Assembly: GCF_024746835.1 (NCBI RefSeq)
Contig: NZ_CP080531.1
Span: 4,546,001-4,610,000 of the forward strand
Length of the DNA stretch: 64,000 nucleotides
Direction: 5' to 3'
From: Mesorhizobium sp. AR02
Lineage (GTDB): Bacteria; Pseudomonadota; Alphaproteobacteria; Rhizobiales; Rhizobiaceae
The position numbers and the translations under genes were made by a program. This document shows, one piece after another, positions 18,574-27,585 of this stretch (its first letter is position 1; each line of letters starts with the position of its first letter). Below the pieces are notes generated by a model. That model made no database searches. It worked only from the letters and a program-made list of their open reading frames with translations, and was not told the origin of the DNA.

Positions 18574-21141
18574 GTGCTGCACTCGGGCACACAAGGCGAA
18601 GCCGACGCTGCGGTGGTGCGGGATGTTGCTGTTCCCGTTGCCCTGGTTCAGGCGACGAAGGCTTTCGGCGGTACGATTGCGCTCAAGGACGCTTCCTTCG
18701 ACCTGCGCTCCGGCGAGGTGCTGGCGCTGCTTGGCGAAAACGGCGCCGGCAAGAGCACCTGCGTCAAGCTTTTGGCCGGCGTGCATTCTCCCACCAGCGG
18801 TCACGTCGAGGTCGACGGCAAGGCAATAGTCTTCCGATCGCCGCACGACGCGCAGGCCGCGGGCATTGCGGTCATGCATCAGCATCCCGGCCTGTTCCCG
18901 GATCTTTCGGTGGCGGAGAACATCTATCTCGGCCACATGCCGCGCGACCGCTTCGGCGGCATCGACAACGCCGCCATGCTTGCCGGCGCCCGCAAGGTGC
19001 TGGCGACGGTGGGTCTCGATGTGCCGGCTGCAACGCGGTTGGGAACGCTGCGCACCTCCGAACAGCAACTGGTCGAGATCGCTCGCGCGCTGTCGCTGGA
19101 TGCGCGGGTGCTGATCATGGATGAACCCACCGCCGCATTGTCGCAACGCGAGGTCGAGCGGCTGTTCACCGTTGTCGCCGATCTCAGGCTGCACGGCGTG
19201 GCGATGATGTTCGTCGGCCACCGCATGGACGAGATCTTCCGCATCGCAGATCGGATCGCGGTGCTGCGCGACGGGCGCCTGATCGGTGTCGAGCCGAAGG
19301 CCGAGCTTGGCCGCGCTGCCGCCATCAGCATGATGGTCGGCCGCGAAGTGACAGACCTCTATCCGGAACGAAACCACGCCATCGGGGCGCTGGTGCTGGA
19401 GGCGAGGGGGCTTTCGCGCGCCGGCGGCTTTTCCGGCATCAACCTCAAGCTCCACGCCGGCGAGGTGCTGGGCCTTGGCGGCCTGGTCGGCAGCGGGCGG
19501 ACCGAGATTGCGCGCGTGCTGTTCGGCATCGACGGGCCGGATGCCGGCGAGATCCTGATCGATGGCAAACCCGTGCATTTCGCCTCGGCGCGCGACGCCA
19601 TGGATGCGCGCATCGCCTATGTCTCGGAAGACCGCATGGGCCAGAGCCTGGTGATGGATTTCTCCATCCTCGACAATGCGGTGCTGCCGGTTCTCGACAA
19701 AGCGGCGCCCGCCGGCCTCTATGGCACCGACCGCGCCATCGACCTGGTCGCTGACTGGCTGAAGCGCATGAAGCTGCGCTTTTCCGGCTACGGACAGCCG
19801 GTCAAGGAATTGTCGGGCGGCAACCAGCAGAAGGTGGTGCTGGCCAAATGGCTGCGCACCGAACCGCGTGTGCTCATCCTCGACGAGCCGACTCAAGGCA
19901 TCGATGTCGGCACCAAGGCGGAAGTGCATGCGATGATCGCCGACCTTGCCGCGCAAGGCATGGCGATCCTGCTGATCTCGTCCGAAATGCCTGAACTGAT
20001 CGGCATGTGCGATCGCATCGTCGTGCTGCGCGAAGGCCACCAGACGGCCGAGTTCGCGCGCGGCGAAGCCACTCAGGAAAAAGTCCTGGAAGCGGCGACC
20101 AGGACCGATGAACGCGCCGACCAGGCACTGCACCTGGAGCGCGCCGTTCGCGAGGAGAAGACAAACGGACCACTCGATTTCCTGAAGCGGCGGGAGTTCG
20201 GCCTGCTCGCCGCAATGCTGGCCGTCGCCATTCCGGTCACCATCATCAACCCGCGCATGGTCAGTGCGGCAAACCTGACGGCGGTGTCGATGGACGCAGC
20301 ACTGCTGGTCGTCGCGGCCCTCGCGCAAATGCTGGTGCTGATCACCCGCAACATCGATCTTTCGATTGCCGCCGTGATCGGTCTTTCGGCCTATATGGCG
20401 GCCAGCATGGTGCAGGCCTATCCGGGGTTGGACATCGGCATCGGCCTGATCACCGCCTGCGCGGTCGGCGGCTTTGCCGGGCTGCTCAACGGCCTTGTCG
20501 TCACCAGGGGAAAGATCCCGGCCATCGTCGTCACGCTGGCCTCGATGTCTATCTTTCGCGGCTTCAATTCGATCTGGGCGGCCGGCGACCAGATCAGCGC
20601 CGACGAAGTCACGCAAGCCTGGCTCGACATGACCGGCCTGAAGGTGGCCGGCGTGCCGCTAATCGTCGTCATCGCTATTCTCATCCTGTGCGGCGGCTAT
20701 GTGCTGCTCTATCGCACGGCCACCGGACGCGAGCTGTTCGCTACCGGCTCCAATCCTGATGGCGCGCGTCTCATCGGCATTCCTGTCGACCGCCGCATCC
20801 TGCTGGCCTTCGGCATGGCCGGCCTGCTCGGCGGCCTGTGCGGTGCGCTCTGGGCATCGCGCTATGCCACCATCGATGCGCGTGTGGCGCTCGGCTTCGA
20901 ACTCACCGTGATCGCCTCGGCGGTGGTCGGCGGCGTCGCCATCCGCGGCGGTTCGGGCACGCTGCTCGGCATCATCCTCGGCGCGCTCACTCTGTTGGTC
21001 ATCAAGAACGGGCTGACGCTGGTCCGCGTCGACCCGCTCTGGCTACAGGGCGTCTACGGCCTGGTGATCCTGGTCGCCATCGGCATCGACACTTTCATCG
21101 TGCGGCGCGCTGAGCAGGCAAGACAGGCGAGGGCGAGATGA
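18574..21141 (+). CDS. Sugar ABC transporter, ATPase-ATPase-permease fusion
   Basis: This 855-aa protein joins a double ribose-class ATPase to a permease in one chain. The first nucleotide-binding domain (about residues 25-245) has an intact Walker A GENGAGKST and Walker B LIMDEPTAAL. The second (about 265-510) has a degenerate Walker A region GLVGSGRTE but a good signature LSGGNQQKV and LILDEPTQGID. The permease (about 545-845) has eight or more helices and the family motif ITRNIDLSIAAVIGLS. Separate proteins are the norm for this class. The start is a GTG shortly after GGGAGGA. It overlaps the next permease gene by four bases. Confidence 0.9.
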   Translation: MLHSGTQGEADAAVVRDVAVPVALVQATKAFGGTIALKDASFDLRSGEVLALLGENGAGKSTCVKLLAGVHSPTSGHVEVDGKAIVFRSPHDAQAAGIAVMHQHPGLFPDLSVAENIYLGHMPRDRFGGIDNAAMLAGARKVLATVGLDVPAATRLGTLRTSEQQLVEIARALSLDARVLIMDEPTAALSQREVERLFTVVADLRLHGVAMMFVGHRMDEIFRIADRIAVLRDGRLIGVEPKAELGRAAAISMMVGREVTDLYPERNHAIGALVLEARGLSRAGGFSGINLKLHAGEVLGLGGLVGSGRTEIARVLFGIDGPDAGEILIDGKPVHFASARDAMDARIAYVSEDRMGQSLVMDFSILDNAVLPVLDKAAPAGLYGTDRAIDLVADWLKRMKLRFSGYGQPVKELSGGNQQKVVLAKWLRTEPRVLILDEPTQGIDVGTKAEVHAMIADLAAQGMAILLISSEMPELIGMCDRIVVLREGHQTAEFARGEATQEKVLEAATRTDERADQALHLERAVREEKTNGPLDFLKRREFGLLAAMLAVAIPVTIINPRMVSAANLTAVSMDAALLVVAALAQMLVLITRNIDLSIAAVIGLSAYMAASMVQAYPGLDIGIGLITACAVGGFAGLLNGLVVTRGKIPAIVVTLASMSIFRGFNSIWAAGDQISADEVTQAWLDMTGLKVAGVPLIVVIAILILCGGYVLLYRTATGRELFATGSNPDGARLIGIPVDRRILLAFGMAGLLGGLCGALWASRYATIDARVALGFELTVIASAVVGGVAIRGGSGTLLGIILGALTLLVIKNGLTLVRVDPLWLQGVYGLVILVAIGIDTFIVRRAEQARQARAR

Positions 21142-22127
21142 AGAAGTTTATCCGCTCGATCGACTTCTGGGACCTGCTGCTGGCGACCGCTTGCCTCGCC
21201 GTCTTCCTCTATGCGGCGGTCTTCGTGCCGAATTTCGTGTCCGGCTTCAACCTGTCGCAACTGGCGGCGAGCGCCTCGGAAAAGGCGTTGCTGATCCTGC
21301 CGATGACGCTGCTCATCATCACCCGCGAGATCGACCTGTCGATCGCCTCGGTACTGGCGCTGACGTCCGTCGTCTTCGGCCTGCTCGTCCAGGCCGGAGT
21401 GCCGACATTGGCGGCCATCCCGCTGACACTTGTCGCCGGCGGCCTGCTCGGCGCTTTCAACGGCTATCTGGTTTCGGGGCTCGGGCTGCAGTCGCTGGTC
21501 GTGACGCTCGGCACCATGGCGCTCTATCGCGGCATTGGCTACATCCTGCTTGGCACCGGTTCGGTCAACATATTGCCGCCCGCGGTCGTCGATTTCGGCA
21601 TCAACAATCTGCCGGGCACCGAGATACCGTGGACCATCGTGCCGTTCCTGGTGCTGGCGCCGGTCTTCGCGGTCGTGCTGCAGAAGACGCCGACCGGCAA
21701 GCGCATCTACGCCCTCGGCGGCAGCCCGGAAGTGGCGCGCTATTCCGGCATCGACACGCGCAAAATGGTGCTGAAGCTGTTCGTCATCTCCGGCGTCGTC
21801 GCGGCCATCGCCGGCATCGTCTACACGGCGCGGCTTTCCAACGCCCGCGCCAACAATGCGCTGGGCATGGAGCTCGACGTCATCACCATCGTCCTGCTCG
21901 GCGGCGTCAGCGTCTTTGGCGGCAAGGGGCGGCTCACCGGTGTCATGCTGGCGCTGCTGCTGATCGCCATCATCCGCAACGTGCTGGCGCTCAACCAGAT
22001 CGGCGGCGACGCGCAAGGCATGATCATCGGCCTGCTTCTGATCGGCTCGCTGCTGGTCGGCAATTACTGGCGCTCCCTGGAGGAGCGGCTCTCAAGATCG
22101 CGCGTTCTGCGCGAAACCAAGGGGTGA
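21138..22127 (+). CDS. Sugar ABC transporter permease (ribose/rhamnose class)
   Basis: This 329-aa membrane protein is the partner permease of the fused transporter. It has the ribose-class motif ITREIDLSIASVLALTS near residue 60 and the cytoplasmic coupling loop with GKRIYALGGSPEVARYSGID. Its ATG overlaps the stop of the fusion gene (ATGA). Two different permease domains in one operon are typical of rhamnose-type (RhaPQ) and AI-2-type (LsrCD) transporters, which supports the cargo guess made for the binding protein. Confidence 0.93.
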   Translation: MKKFIRSIDFWDLLLATACLAVFLYAAVFVPNFVSGFNLSQLAASASEKALLILPMTLLIITREIDLSIASVLALTSVVFGLLVQAGVPTLAAIPLTLVAGGLLGAFNGYLVSGLGLQSLVVTLGTMALYRGIGYILLGTGSVNILPPAVVDFGINNLPGTEIPWTIVPFLVLAPVFAVVLQKTPTGKRIYALGGSPEVARYSGIDTRKMVLKLFVISGVVAAIAGIVYTARLSNARANNALGMELDVITIVLLGGVSVFGGKGRLTGVMLALLLIAIIRNVLALNQIGGDAQGMIIGLLLIGSLLVGNYWRSLEERLSRSRVLRETKG

Positions 22128-22177
22128 TCTCGGGCCCCTTCCTTCAAGCCCGAATGTTCTGACGGAGGAGTTCACAA

Positions 22178-23179
22178 ATGAAAGCGTTTAGATTAGCCCT
22201 GCTCGCATCCGCGGTTCTGCTCGCACCAACCTCGCTGGCTCTCAGCCAGGAATGCGCCAAGGAACCGGTAACGGTCGGCTTCCTGCCCAAGCTCGACACT
22301 GATCCCTATTTCAAGGTCGCCCAGCAGGGTGCCGAGGAGGCCGCCAAGGAAATCGGCGGCAAGGCGATCCAGGTCGCACCCTCACAAGCGACGGCCGAAG
22401 CGCAGATCGATTTCATCAACAGCCTTGTCTCGCAAAAGGTCGGCGTGATCGCGATTTCCGGCAACGACGCCAATGCCGTCGCTCCGGCCTTGAAGCGCGC
22501 GGCACAGCAGGGCGTCAGGGTCGTCTCCTACGATTCCGACGTGGCCGGCGACGCCCGCTCGATCTTCGTCAACCAGGCCAAGGGCGACAGCCTGGCCGAG
22601 ATGATGCTGGAGAGCGCCTACAATCTGACCGGCGGCGAGGGCGAGTTCGCCATCCTGTCGTCGACGCCGACGGCCACCAACCAGAACGCCTGGATCGACT
22701 TCATGAAGAAGAAGATGGCGGCAGAGTCGAAATTCGCCAAGATGAAGCTGGTCCAGGTCGCCTATGGCGAGGAGAGCGAGCAGATCAACCAACAGCAGGC
22801 GCTGGCGCTGGTGCAGGCTTTCCCTGATCTCAAGGCGATCATCGTTCCGGCCGGCATCGGCCTGCCCGCGGCGGCCCGCGCGCTGGAGGAAGCCGGCCTG
22901 ATCGGCAAGGTCAAGCTGACGGGTCTGGCGCCGGCGACGCTGATCTCGAAATACATCAAGGATGGCGCCGCCCAGGACATCTGGTGGAACGTCTCCGATC
23001 TCGGCTACTTGACCTACCAGGCGGCCCAGGCGCTTGCGCAGTGCAAGATCACCGGCAAGGAAGGCGACAAGTTCAGCGCCGGCCGGCTCGGCGAATACAC
23101 GATCGGCGCCGGCGGCGAACTGATCCTCGGCCCGGCCAAGATCGTGACGCCGGAAAACCTGGCCGAGTTCAAGTTCTGA
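22178..23179 (+). CDS. Periplasmic sugar-binding protein (RhaS/LsrB-like)
   Basis: This 333-aa periplasmic binding protein has a Sec signal (to about residue 23) and a two-lobe ribose-type fold. NDANAVAPALKRAAQQGVRV and YDSDVAGDARSIFVNQ resemble rhamnose-binding RhaS of rhizobia and the autoinducer-2 receptor LsrB. It completes the ABC system with the two preceding genes, 50 bases downstream of the permease. The ligand is inferred by similarity only: rhamnose, another deoxysugar, or an AI-2-like furanose. Confidence 0.88.
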   Translation: MKAFRLALLASAVLLAPTSLALSQECAKEPVTVGFLPKLDTDPYFKVAQQGAEEAAKEIGGKAIQVAPSQATAEAQIDFINSLVSQKVGVIAISGNDANAVAPALKRAAQQGVRVVSYDSDVAGDARSIFVNQAKGDSLAEMMLESAYNLTGGEGEFAILSSTPTATNQNAWIDFMKKKMAAESKFAKMKLVQVAYGEESEQINQQQALALVQAFPDLKAIIVPAGIGLPAAARALEEAGLIGKVKLTGLAPATLISKYIKDGAAQDIWWNVSDLGYLTYQAAQALAQCKITGKEGDKFSAGRLGEYTIGAGGELILGPAKIVTPENLAEFKF

Positions 23180-23264
23180 TCCCGGGTGGTTGAAACCAGG
23201 CGGCGCCGGTTTCCAGCCGGCGCCGCCGTCCAACGTCTTTCAATCGAACAGCGCGAGGGCGACG

Positions 23265-24026
23265 ATGAAACTCTTGCTGGCAGGCGAGACCTTCGCGGCG
23301 ACGACTTCGGTCGCTGCCGGCGGTGACGTGCTGACAAGCGCGACGTGGGTAAATGGCGCGACAGCCTTCAATGCCGCGCTCGCCGCCGAGGGCATCGCGG
23401 TCACGCAGATCGGCGGCGATCGCTGCGCCGCCGAGTTTCCCTTCGACCTCGATGCGCTCGCTGAGTACCAGGCGGTGGTGATCTCCGATGTCGGCGCGCT
23501 GACCTTGCTGGTCACGCCGGATGCCCGCGCCGGGCGTGTCGGTGTCAATCGCCTCGAGGTGCTCAAAGCCTATGTCGAAGCTGGCGGCGGGCTGATGCTG
23601 GCGGGCGGCTATATGGGGTTTCAGGGCATGTTCGGGACGGCGCGGTTCTACGACACCCCGGTCGAGGATGTGCTGCCCGTGCGCTGCCTGCCGTTCTGCG
23701 ACGGCATGGAGGTGCCGCAGGGCCTGCAGGCCTCCATCCTGCAGCCGTCGCATCCGATTTTTGCCGGCATTGACGGGCCATTGCCGCCGATCCTCGGCAT
23801 GAACAAGCTGGATTTCAGGAGCGACGGTTCGTCCCGGCTTCTGGCGACGTGCCACCACCGCGGCGCGGACTGGCCACTGCTTGCCGTCCGCAATCACGGC
23901 CGCGGCTGCACGGTTGCCTGGGCAACCGATATCGGCCCGCACTGGCTGTCGCAGGATTTCCTGGGATGGCCGCTCTACGGCAAGCTGATGGCGAACATCG
24001 TCCGCTGGCTGGCAGGCAACGATTAG
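23265..24026 (+). CDS. Class I glutamine-amidotransferase-like protein
   Basis: The 253-aa protein has the GATase1-like fold seen in ThuA/DUF1355-type proteins: YQAVVISDVGALTLL, then AGGGLMLAGGYMGFQG, and a late WATDIGPHW. A catalytic Cys-His-Glu triad of true glutamine amidotransferases is not obvious, so a hydrolase or a structural role in sugar catabolism is possible. It sits 85 bases after the binding-protein gene and 17 bases before a kinase gene on the same strand, so it probably belongs to the same catabolic operon. Confidence 0.75.
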   Translation: MKLLLAGETFAATTSVAAGGDVLTSATWVNGATAFNAALAAEGIAVTQIGGDRCAAEFPFDLDALAEYQAVVISDVGALTLLVTPDARAGRVGVNRLEVLKAYVEAGGGLMLAGGYMGFQGMFGTARFYDTPVEDVLPVRCLPFCDGMEVPQGLQASILQPSHPIFAGIDGPLPPILGMNKLDFRSDGSSRLLATCHHRGADWPLLAVRNHGRGCTVAWATDIGPHWLSQDFLGWPLYGKLMANIVRWLAGND

Positions 24027-24043
24027 AAAGCCTCGGGCAGATC

Positions 24044-24664
24044 ATGAACGACTGGAACGATCTCGTATCGCGCATTCGCAAAACCGAGGCCGGCGGTGTC
24101 CGCGTCATGATTGCGATTGGCGGCCCGCCTGCCGCCGGCAAATCACACATATCCGAGCGATTGCGGGCGGAACTGGCATCGGAAGGCGCCGAGATCCTGC
24201 CGATGGATGGCTTTCACTACGACAATGCCGTGCTGGATCAGCTTGGGCTGCGCCCTCGCAAAGGGGCGCCCCAGACATTCGATTTCGACAGCTTCGAACT
24301 GACCTTGCGCCGCGTGCGTGACAGCGAGGCCACGGTTGCCGTGCCGACCTTCGACAGAAGCCTGGACCTGTCACGCGCCGGAGCGAGGCTCATCGCTTCG
24401 CCAACCCGGTATGTGATCGTGGAGGGCAACTATCTGCTCCTCAACCGCGCGCCATGGTCTGGTCTGGCACGGCTGTTCGACCTGACAGTGTTCCTCGCAG
24501 AACCGCGCGCCGAGCTGGAAGAGCGGCTGCTGAAAAGGTGGACCGACCTCGGCTATTCAAAGAGGGATGCCGAGGCCAAGGTGCATGGCAACGACATGCC
24601 GAACGTCGATATGGTTCTCGAGCAGAGTTCGCCACCCGATATCGTCTGGCATTCGGCCAACTGA
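24044..24664 (+). CDS. P-loop sugar/nucleoside kinase-like protein (FrcK-type)
   Basis: This 206-aa P-loop kinase has Walker A GGPPAAGKS (residues 26-34), the LPMDGFHYDN block typical of uridine-kinase/pantothenate-kinase-like enzymes, VIVEGNYLLL and a lid region RWTDLGYSKRDAE. It resembles FrcK, the kinase gene next to the fructose ABC transporter of Sinorhizobium. It closes the transporter operon and probably phosphorylates the imported sugar, although the substrate is not proven. Confidence 0.85.
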   Translation: MNDWNDLVSRIRKTEAGGVRVMIAIGGPPAAGKSHISERLRAELASEGAEILPMDGFHYDNAVLDQLGLRPRKGAPQTFDFDSFELTLRRVRDSEATVAVPTFDRSLDLSRAGARLIASPTRYVIVEGNYLLLNRAPWSGLARLFDLTVFLAEPRAELEERLLKRWTDLGYSKRDAEAKVHGNDMPNVDMVLEQSSPPDIVWHSAN

Positions 24665-24729
24665 TCGCCGTGCGGTCATTGTGGGCTCGCGCCATGACCG
24701 CCCCATGATTCCATTCAGGCCGGGGGAAA

Positions 24730-25542
24730 TCAGAGGCCCAAGGCGACCTTGAACGCGGAAAGCTCCTCGTCGGGGATGGCGACCACGTGCTGCGGTTCGG
24801 GATAGGCGCCCGTCCGCACGTCGGCGATGAATTCGCGATAGGCGGCGATGCGCTCGCGCTGCAGCCGCTCATACTCGGCGGCGAAGTTGCGATAGGTCTT
24901 GGCGTGACGCGGTCTGTGGCCGGCGGTGTGGCCGAGCACATCCTCGCTGAACAGATACTGCGCATCGGCATGCGGCCCGGCGCCCATGCCGAGCATGATC
25001 ATCTGCGTGCTCCTGGTGATCAGTTCGGCGACCCGGTCGGGCACCACTTCCAGCTCGGCGCCGAAGCAGCCGATGGCCTCGAGGCGCTTGACGTGGTCCC
25101 ACACCGCACGCGCGCTCTCGGCGGTCCTGCCGACCGCCTTGAAGCCGCCGGTCCAGGTGCATTGCGAGGGGATCAGGCCGACATGAGCGACGACCGGCAC
25201 GGCATTGTCGCAGAGCGCCTTCTGGATATCGAGCGAGGCGGCGCAGTAGAAGCAGTCGCCACCGACGCGCATGAAGTGGTAGGCGGTTTTCAGATAGTCC
25301 TCCGCCGTGACCAGATTGCCGGCGGGACCATAGGGAAGCCCGACCTGCACGAAGCAACGGCCGGCCGCCTCGCGCATCTCGGGCGAGAAGAAGCGGCCCT
25401 CGATCGAAAGCATGTCGACGCCGGCCGCGTCCGCTGCCGCCGCCTCTTCGAGCGAGGTGACGTACAGCATGGAAATCTTCTGACCGCGACCCTTCATGGC
25501 GCGGATGTCGGCGACGGTCGGGCGGCTGCTCTTGGTGACCAT
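24730..25542 (-). CDS. PanB-like (ketopantoate hydroxymethyltransferase family) protein, divergent
   Basis: The 270-aa chain follows the PanB TIM-barrel plan: ISMLYVTSLEEAAAADAAGV near the start, VPVVAHVGLIP and GGFKAVGRT in the middle. By eye, all three Mg2+ ligand positions of PanB look changed: the VGDS loop reads SIEGRF (residues 46-51), the DLPF region reads QVGLPYG (66-72), and the KxEGG region reads FYCAAS (98-103). A role in pantothenate synthesis is therefore unlikely. It is the last gene of a seven-gene operon with a hydroxypyruvate-isomerase-like enzyme and a hydroxylase system. It may catalyse a related aldol or C1 reaction. Confidence 0.75.
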   Translation of the reverse strand: MVTKSSRPTVADIRAMKGRGQKISMLYVTSLEEAAAADAAGVDMLSIEGRFFSPEMREAAGRCFVQVGLPYGPAGNLVTAEDYLKTAYHFMRVGGDCFYCAASLDIQKALCDNAVPVVAHVGLIPSQCTWTGGFKAVGRTAESARAVWDHVKRLEAIGCFGAELEVVPDRVAELITRSTQMIMLGMGAGPHADAQYLFSEDVLGHTAGHRPRHAKTYRNFAAEYERLQRERIAAYREFIADVRTGAYPEPQHVVAIPDEELSAFKVALGL

Positions 25543-25552
25543 TCTTGTTCCC

Positions 25553-26335
25553 TCAGACTGTGAAAGCTTCGCGGAAGGCTAGCAAGGCTGCCTCGGGATC
25601 GCCGGAGGCGAACGCCTCCATGCCCACCGGCCCGCGATAGCCCATGCCCTTCAGCGCGTGGGCAATGCCCCGGTAATTGATCTCGCCCGTGCCGGGCTCC
25701 ATGCGTCCGGGCACGTCGGCCACCTGAACCTCGCCGATCCAGGGCAGACAGGCGCGGCACAGCTCGATCAAATTCCCTTCACCGATCTGCGCGTGATAGA
25801 GATCGAGATTGAGGCGGAGCCCCGGCCGGTTGACGCTCGATACAAGCGCAAGCGTATCCTCGGCACGCCCAAACGGCACGCCGGGATGGTCGACCGGCAG
25901 GTTCAAATTCTCCAGCGTGAAGGTCACGCCTTCCGCCTCGGCGAGGTCGGCAATGCGGTTCAGCGTGTCGCGCGCCTTGAGCCACATCGCGCCGGTGACG
26001 GTCTCGCACGGCGTGACCGGCAGGCCGCCATCACCCAGCCCGGTGCCGTGCAGATTGAGCCGCGCGACGCCGAGGCGCTTGCCGACCGCCGCCGTCTCCT
26101 TCGCCGTCTTCAACAGTTCGGCAGCGCCCTCGTCATCGGTAAGCCTGCCGCTGAGATAGCCGTTCATGATCGAGAAGGTGGCGCCGGATTTCTCCAGCAT
26201 TGCGAGATCGTGCTCGGGCCAGTTCCAGAGGCCGATCTGGAAGCCCATTTCGGTGAGGCGCTTGACGCGCCATTCCATCGGCCGGTCGCGCCACAGCATT
26301 TCGACGCAAGCCGCAAGGGTGAAGGTATCGGACAT
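25553..26335 (-). CDS. hyi: Hydroxypyruvate isomerase-like / sugar isomerase-epimerase (AP endonuclease 2 family)
   Basis: This 260-aa TIM-barrel protein resembles hydroxypyruvate isomerase (Hyi), with CVEMLWRDRPMEWRVKRLTE at the N-terminus, GVTFTLENLN carrying the catalytic Glu, and NLDLYHAQ and VQVADVPGR lining the metal site. Hyi interconverts hydroxypyruvate and tartronate semialdehyde, but the same fold covers many ketose epimerases. It is one base from the Rieske ferredoxin gene and ten bases before the PanB-like gene, so it is translationally linked in the operon. Confidence 0.85.
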   Translation of the reverse strand: MSDTFTLAACVEMLWRDRPMEWRVKRLTEMGFQIGLWNWPEHDLAMLEKSGATFSIMNGYLSGRLTDDEGAAELLKTAKETAAVGKRLGVARLNLHGTGLGDGGLPVTPCETVTGAMWLKARDTLNRIADLAEAEGVTFTLENLNLPVDHPGVPFGRAEDTLALVSSVNRPGLRLNLDLYHAQIGEGNLIELCRACLPWIGEVQVADVPGRMEPGTGEINYRGIAHALKGMGYRGPVGMEAFASGDPEAALLAFREAFTV

Positions 26336-26336
26336 G

Positions 26337-26648
26337 TCAGACCTCGATGTACACGCGGCCGTCCTCGACCTTCGTGGTGTAGGTTTTCAGGTTCACGCAG
26401 ACCGGCGCGCGCAGCGCTTCGCCCGTCCGGTAATCGAACACGCCGCTGTGCTTCGGGCATTCGATCCTGTGTTCCATAACCAGCCCTTCGCTCAGATGCA
26501 CCTTCTCATGCGTGCACAGCCCGTCGGTGCAGAAGAAAGCATCGTCGGGGCTGCGGTAGATGGCGAACGTCCGGCCTTCGTGATCGAAGCGGATGACGTC
26601 CTCTTCCTCGATGTCATCGGTCGCGCACGCGTTGATCCACTTTGCCAT
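26337..26648 (-). CDS. Rieske-type [2Fe-2S] ferredoxin (MocE/NdoA-like)
   Basis: This 103-aa soluble ferredoxin has both Rieske ligand pairs, CTH (C45, H47) and CPKH (C64, H67), and FDYRTGEALRAPV after the second pair. It is close in size and pattern to MocE, the ferredoxin of the rhizobial rhizopine catabolic genes, which feeds electrons to the oxygenase component MocD. The ATG at 26648 starts at the usual MAKW- N-terminus. It lies in the same operon as a membrane di-iron hydroxylase; no matching reductase gene is present in the window. Confidence 0.92.
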   Translation of the reverse strand: MAKWINACATDDIEEEDVIRFDHEGRTFAIYRSPDDAFFCTDGLCTHEKVHLSEGLVMEHRIECPKHSGVFDYRTGEALRAPVCVNLKTYTTKVEDGRVYIEV

Positions 26649-26760
26649 TTCTGGTTCCTGCAAGCCTGTCTTTGGTTGGTTGAAAAAGGGCGGCCGGCGG
26701 ACCACGCATTCCGCCGGCCGCACAGGAAGATGCCCGGGAGGAGATGGGCGTCTTCACTGG

Positions 26761-27585
26761 TCACGCATGGCTCGCGCCGCGCGGCGCATGCCCGTCATCA
26801 GCCGCCGAGAAGTTCTCGATCTCGGCTTCGAGCTCGGCCATCTGCTCGCCGCCCGCCATCAGGTCGGTGATCGCCTCGCGGCTTTTCTCGCCCTTGCGGA
26901 AGTCGGCAGCCTTGGCGCCTCTGATGAGGACGGCGAAGTGGTCGCCGACGGTCAGCGCGTGGACGACATTGTGGGTGATGAAGATCACCGCGATGCCCTT
27001 GCGGCGCGCCTGGAGCACAATGCGCAGCACGTGCGCTGCCTCCTTGACGCCAAGAGCAGCAGTCGGCTCGTCGAGGATCAGCACGCTGGCGCCGAAATGT
27101 ACGGCGCGCGCAATCGCCAGTGCCTGGCGTTCGCCACCGGACAGTCCGCCGACGAGGCGGTCGCCATCGTCGATGCGGGTGATGCCGAGCTGGCGCATCT
27201 CGGTGACGGCGATCTCGTTGGCCCGCTTGCGGTCGTAGATGGTCAGCGGCCCCCAGCGTCGCGTCGGCTCGGCGCCGACGAAGAAGGAGCGGCCGATGCT
27301 CATCAGCGGGAACGTGCCGCCGAACTGGTGGACGGTGGCGATGCCATGGTCGCTGGCGTCGCGCGGGCTGTCGAAGGCGACGGATCTGCCGTCCATTTCC
27401 ATCGTGCCCGATGTCGGTTTGTGGACACCGGAGAGGATCTTGATCAGCGTCGACTTGCCGGCGCCATTGTCGCCGAGCAGGCACAGCACCTCGCCTCTGT
27501 TGACCTCCAGCGAAATGTCGTGGAGCACGTCGATCGGACCGAACGACTTGTTGATTCCAGTCAGCCTGAGCAGGGGCGTCGTCAT
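26761..27585 (-). CDS. Sugar ABC transporter ATP-binding protein (FrcA-type, single domain)
   Basis: The 274-aa ATPase has Walker A GDNGAGKST near residue 40, signature LSGGERQA and Walker B LILDEPTAAL. It has one nucleotide-binding domain, like FrcA of Sinorhizobium and unlike the double RbsA type. Its ATG overlaps the stop codon of the permease gene by one base (TGATG). The C-terminal 20 residues are acidic and helical, extending past the core. Confidence 0.93.
   Translation of the reverse strand: MTTPLLRLTGINKSFGPIDVLHDISLEVNRGEVLCLLGDNGAGKSTLIKILSGVHKPTSGTMEMDGRSVAFDSPRDASDHGIATVHQFGGTFPLMSIGRSFFVGAEPTRRWGPLTIYDRKRANEIAVTEMRQLGITRIDDGDRLVGGLSGGERQALAIARAVHFGASVLILDEPTAALGVKEAAHVLRIVLQARRKGIAVIFITHNVVHALTVGDHFAVLIRGAKAADFRKGEKSREAITDLMAGGEQMAELEAEIENFSAADDGHAPRGASHA

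Noticed and set aside
18556..20616. A 686-aa open frame antisense to the ABC fusion gene
   Set aside because: It mirrors the codon bias of the real gene, has low-complexity composition and no ribosome binding site or domain.
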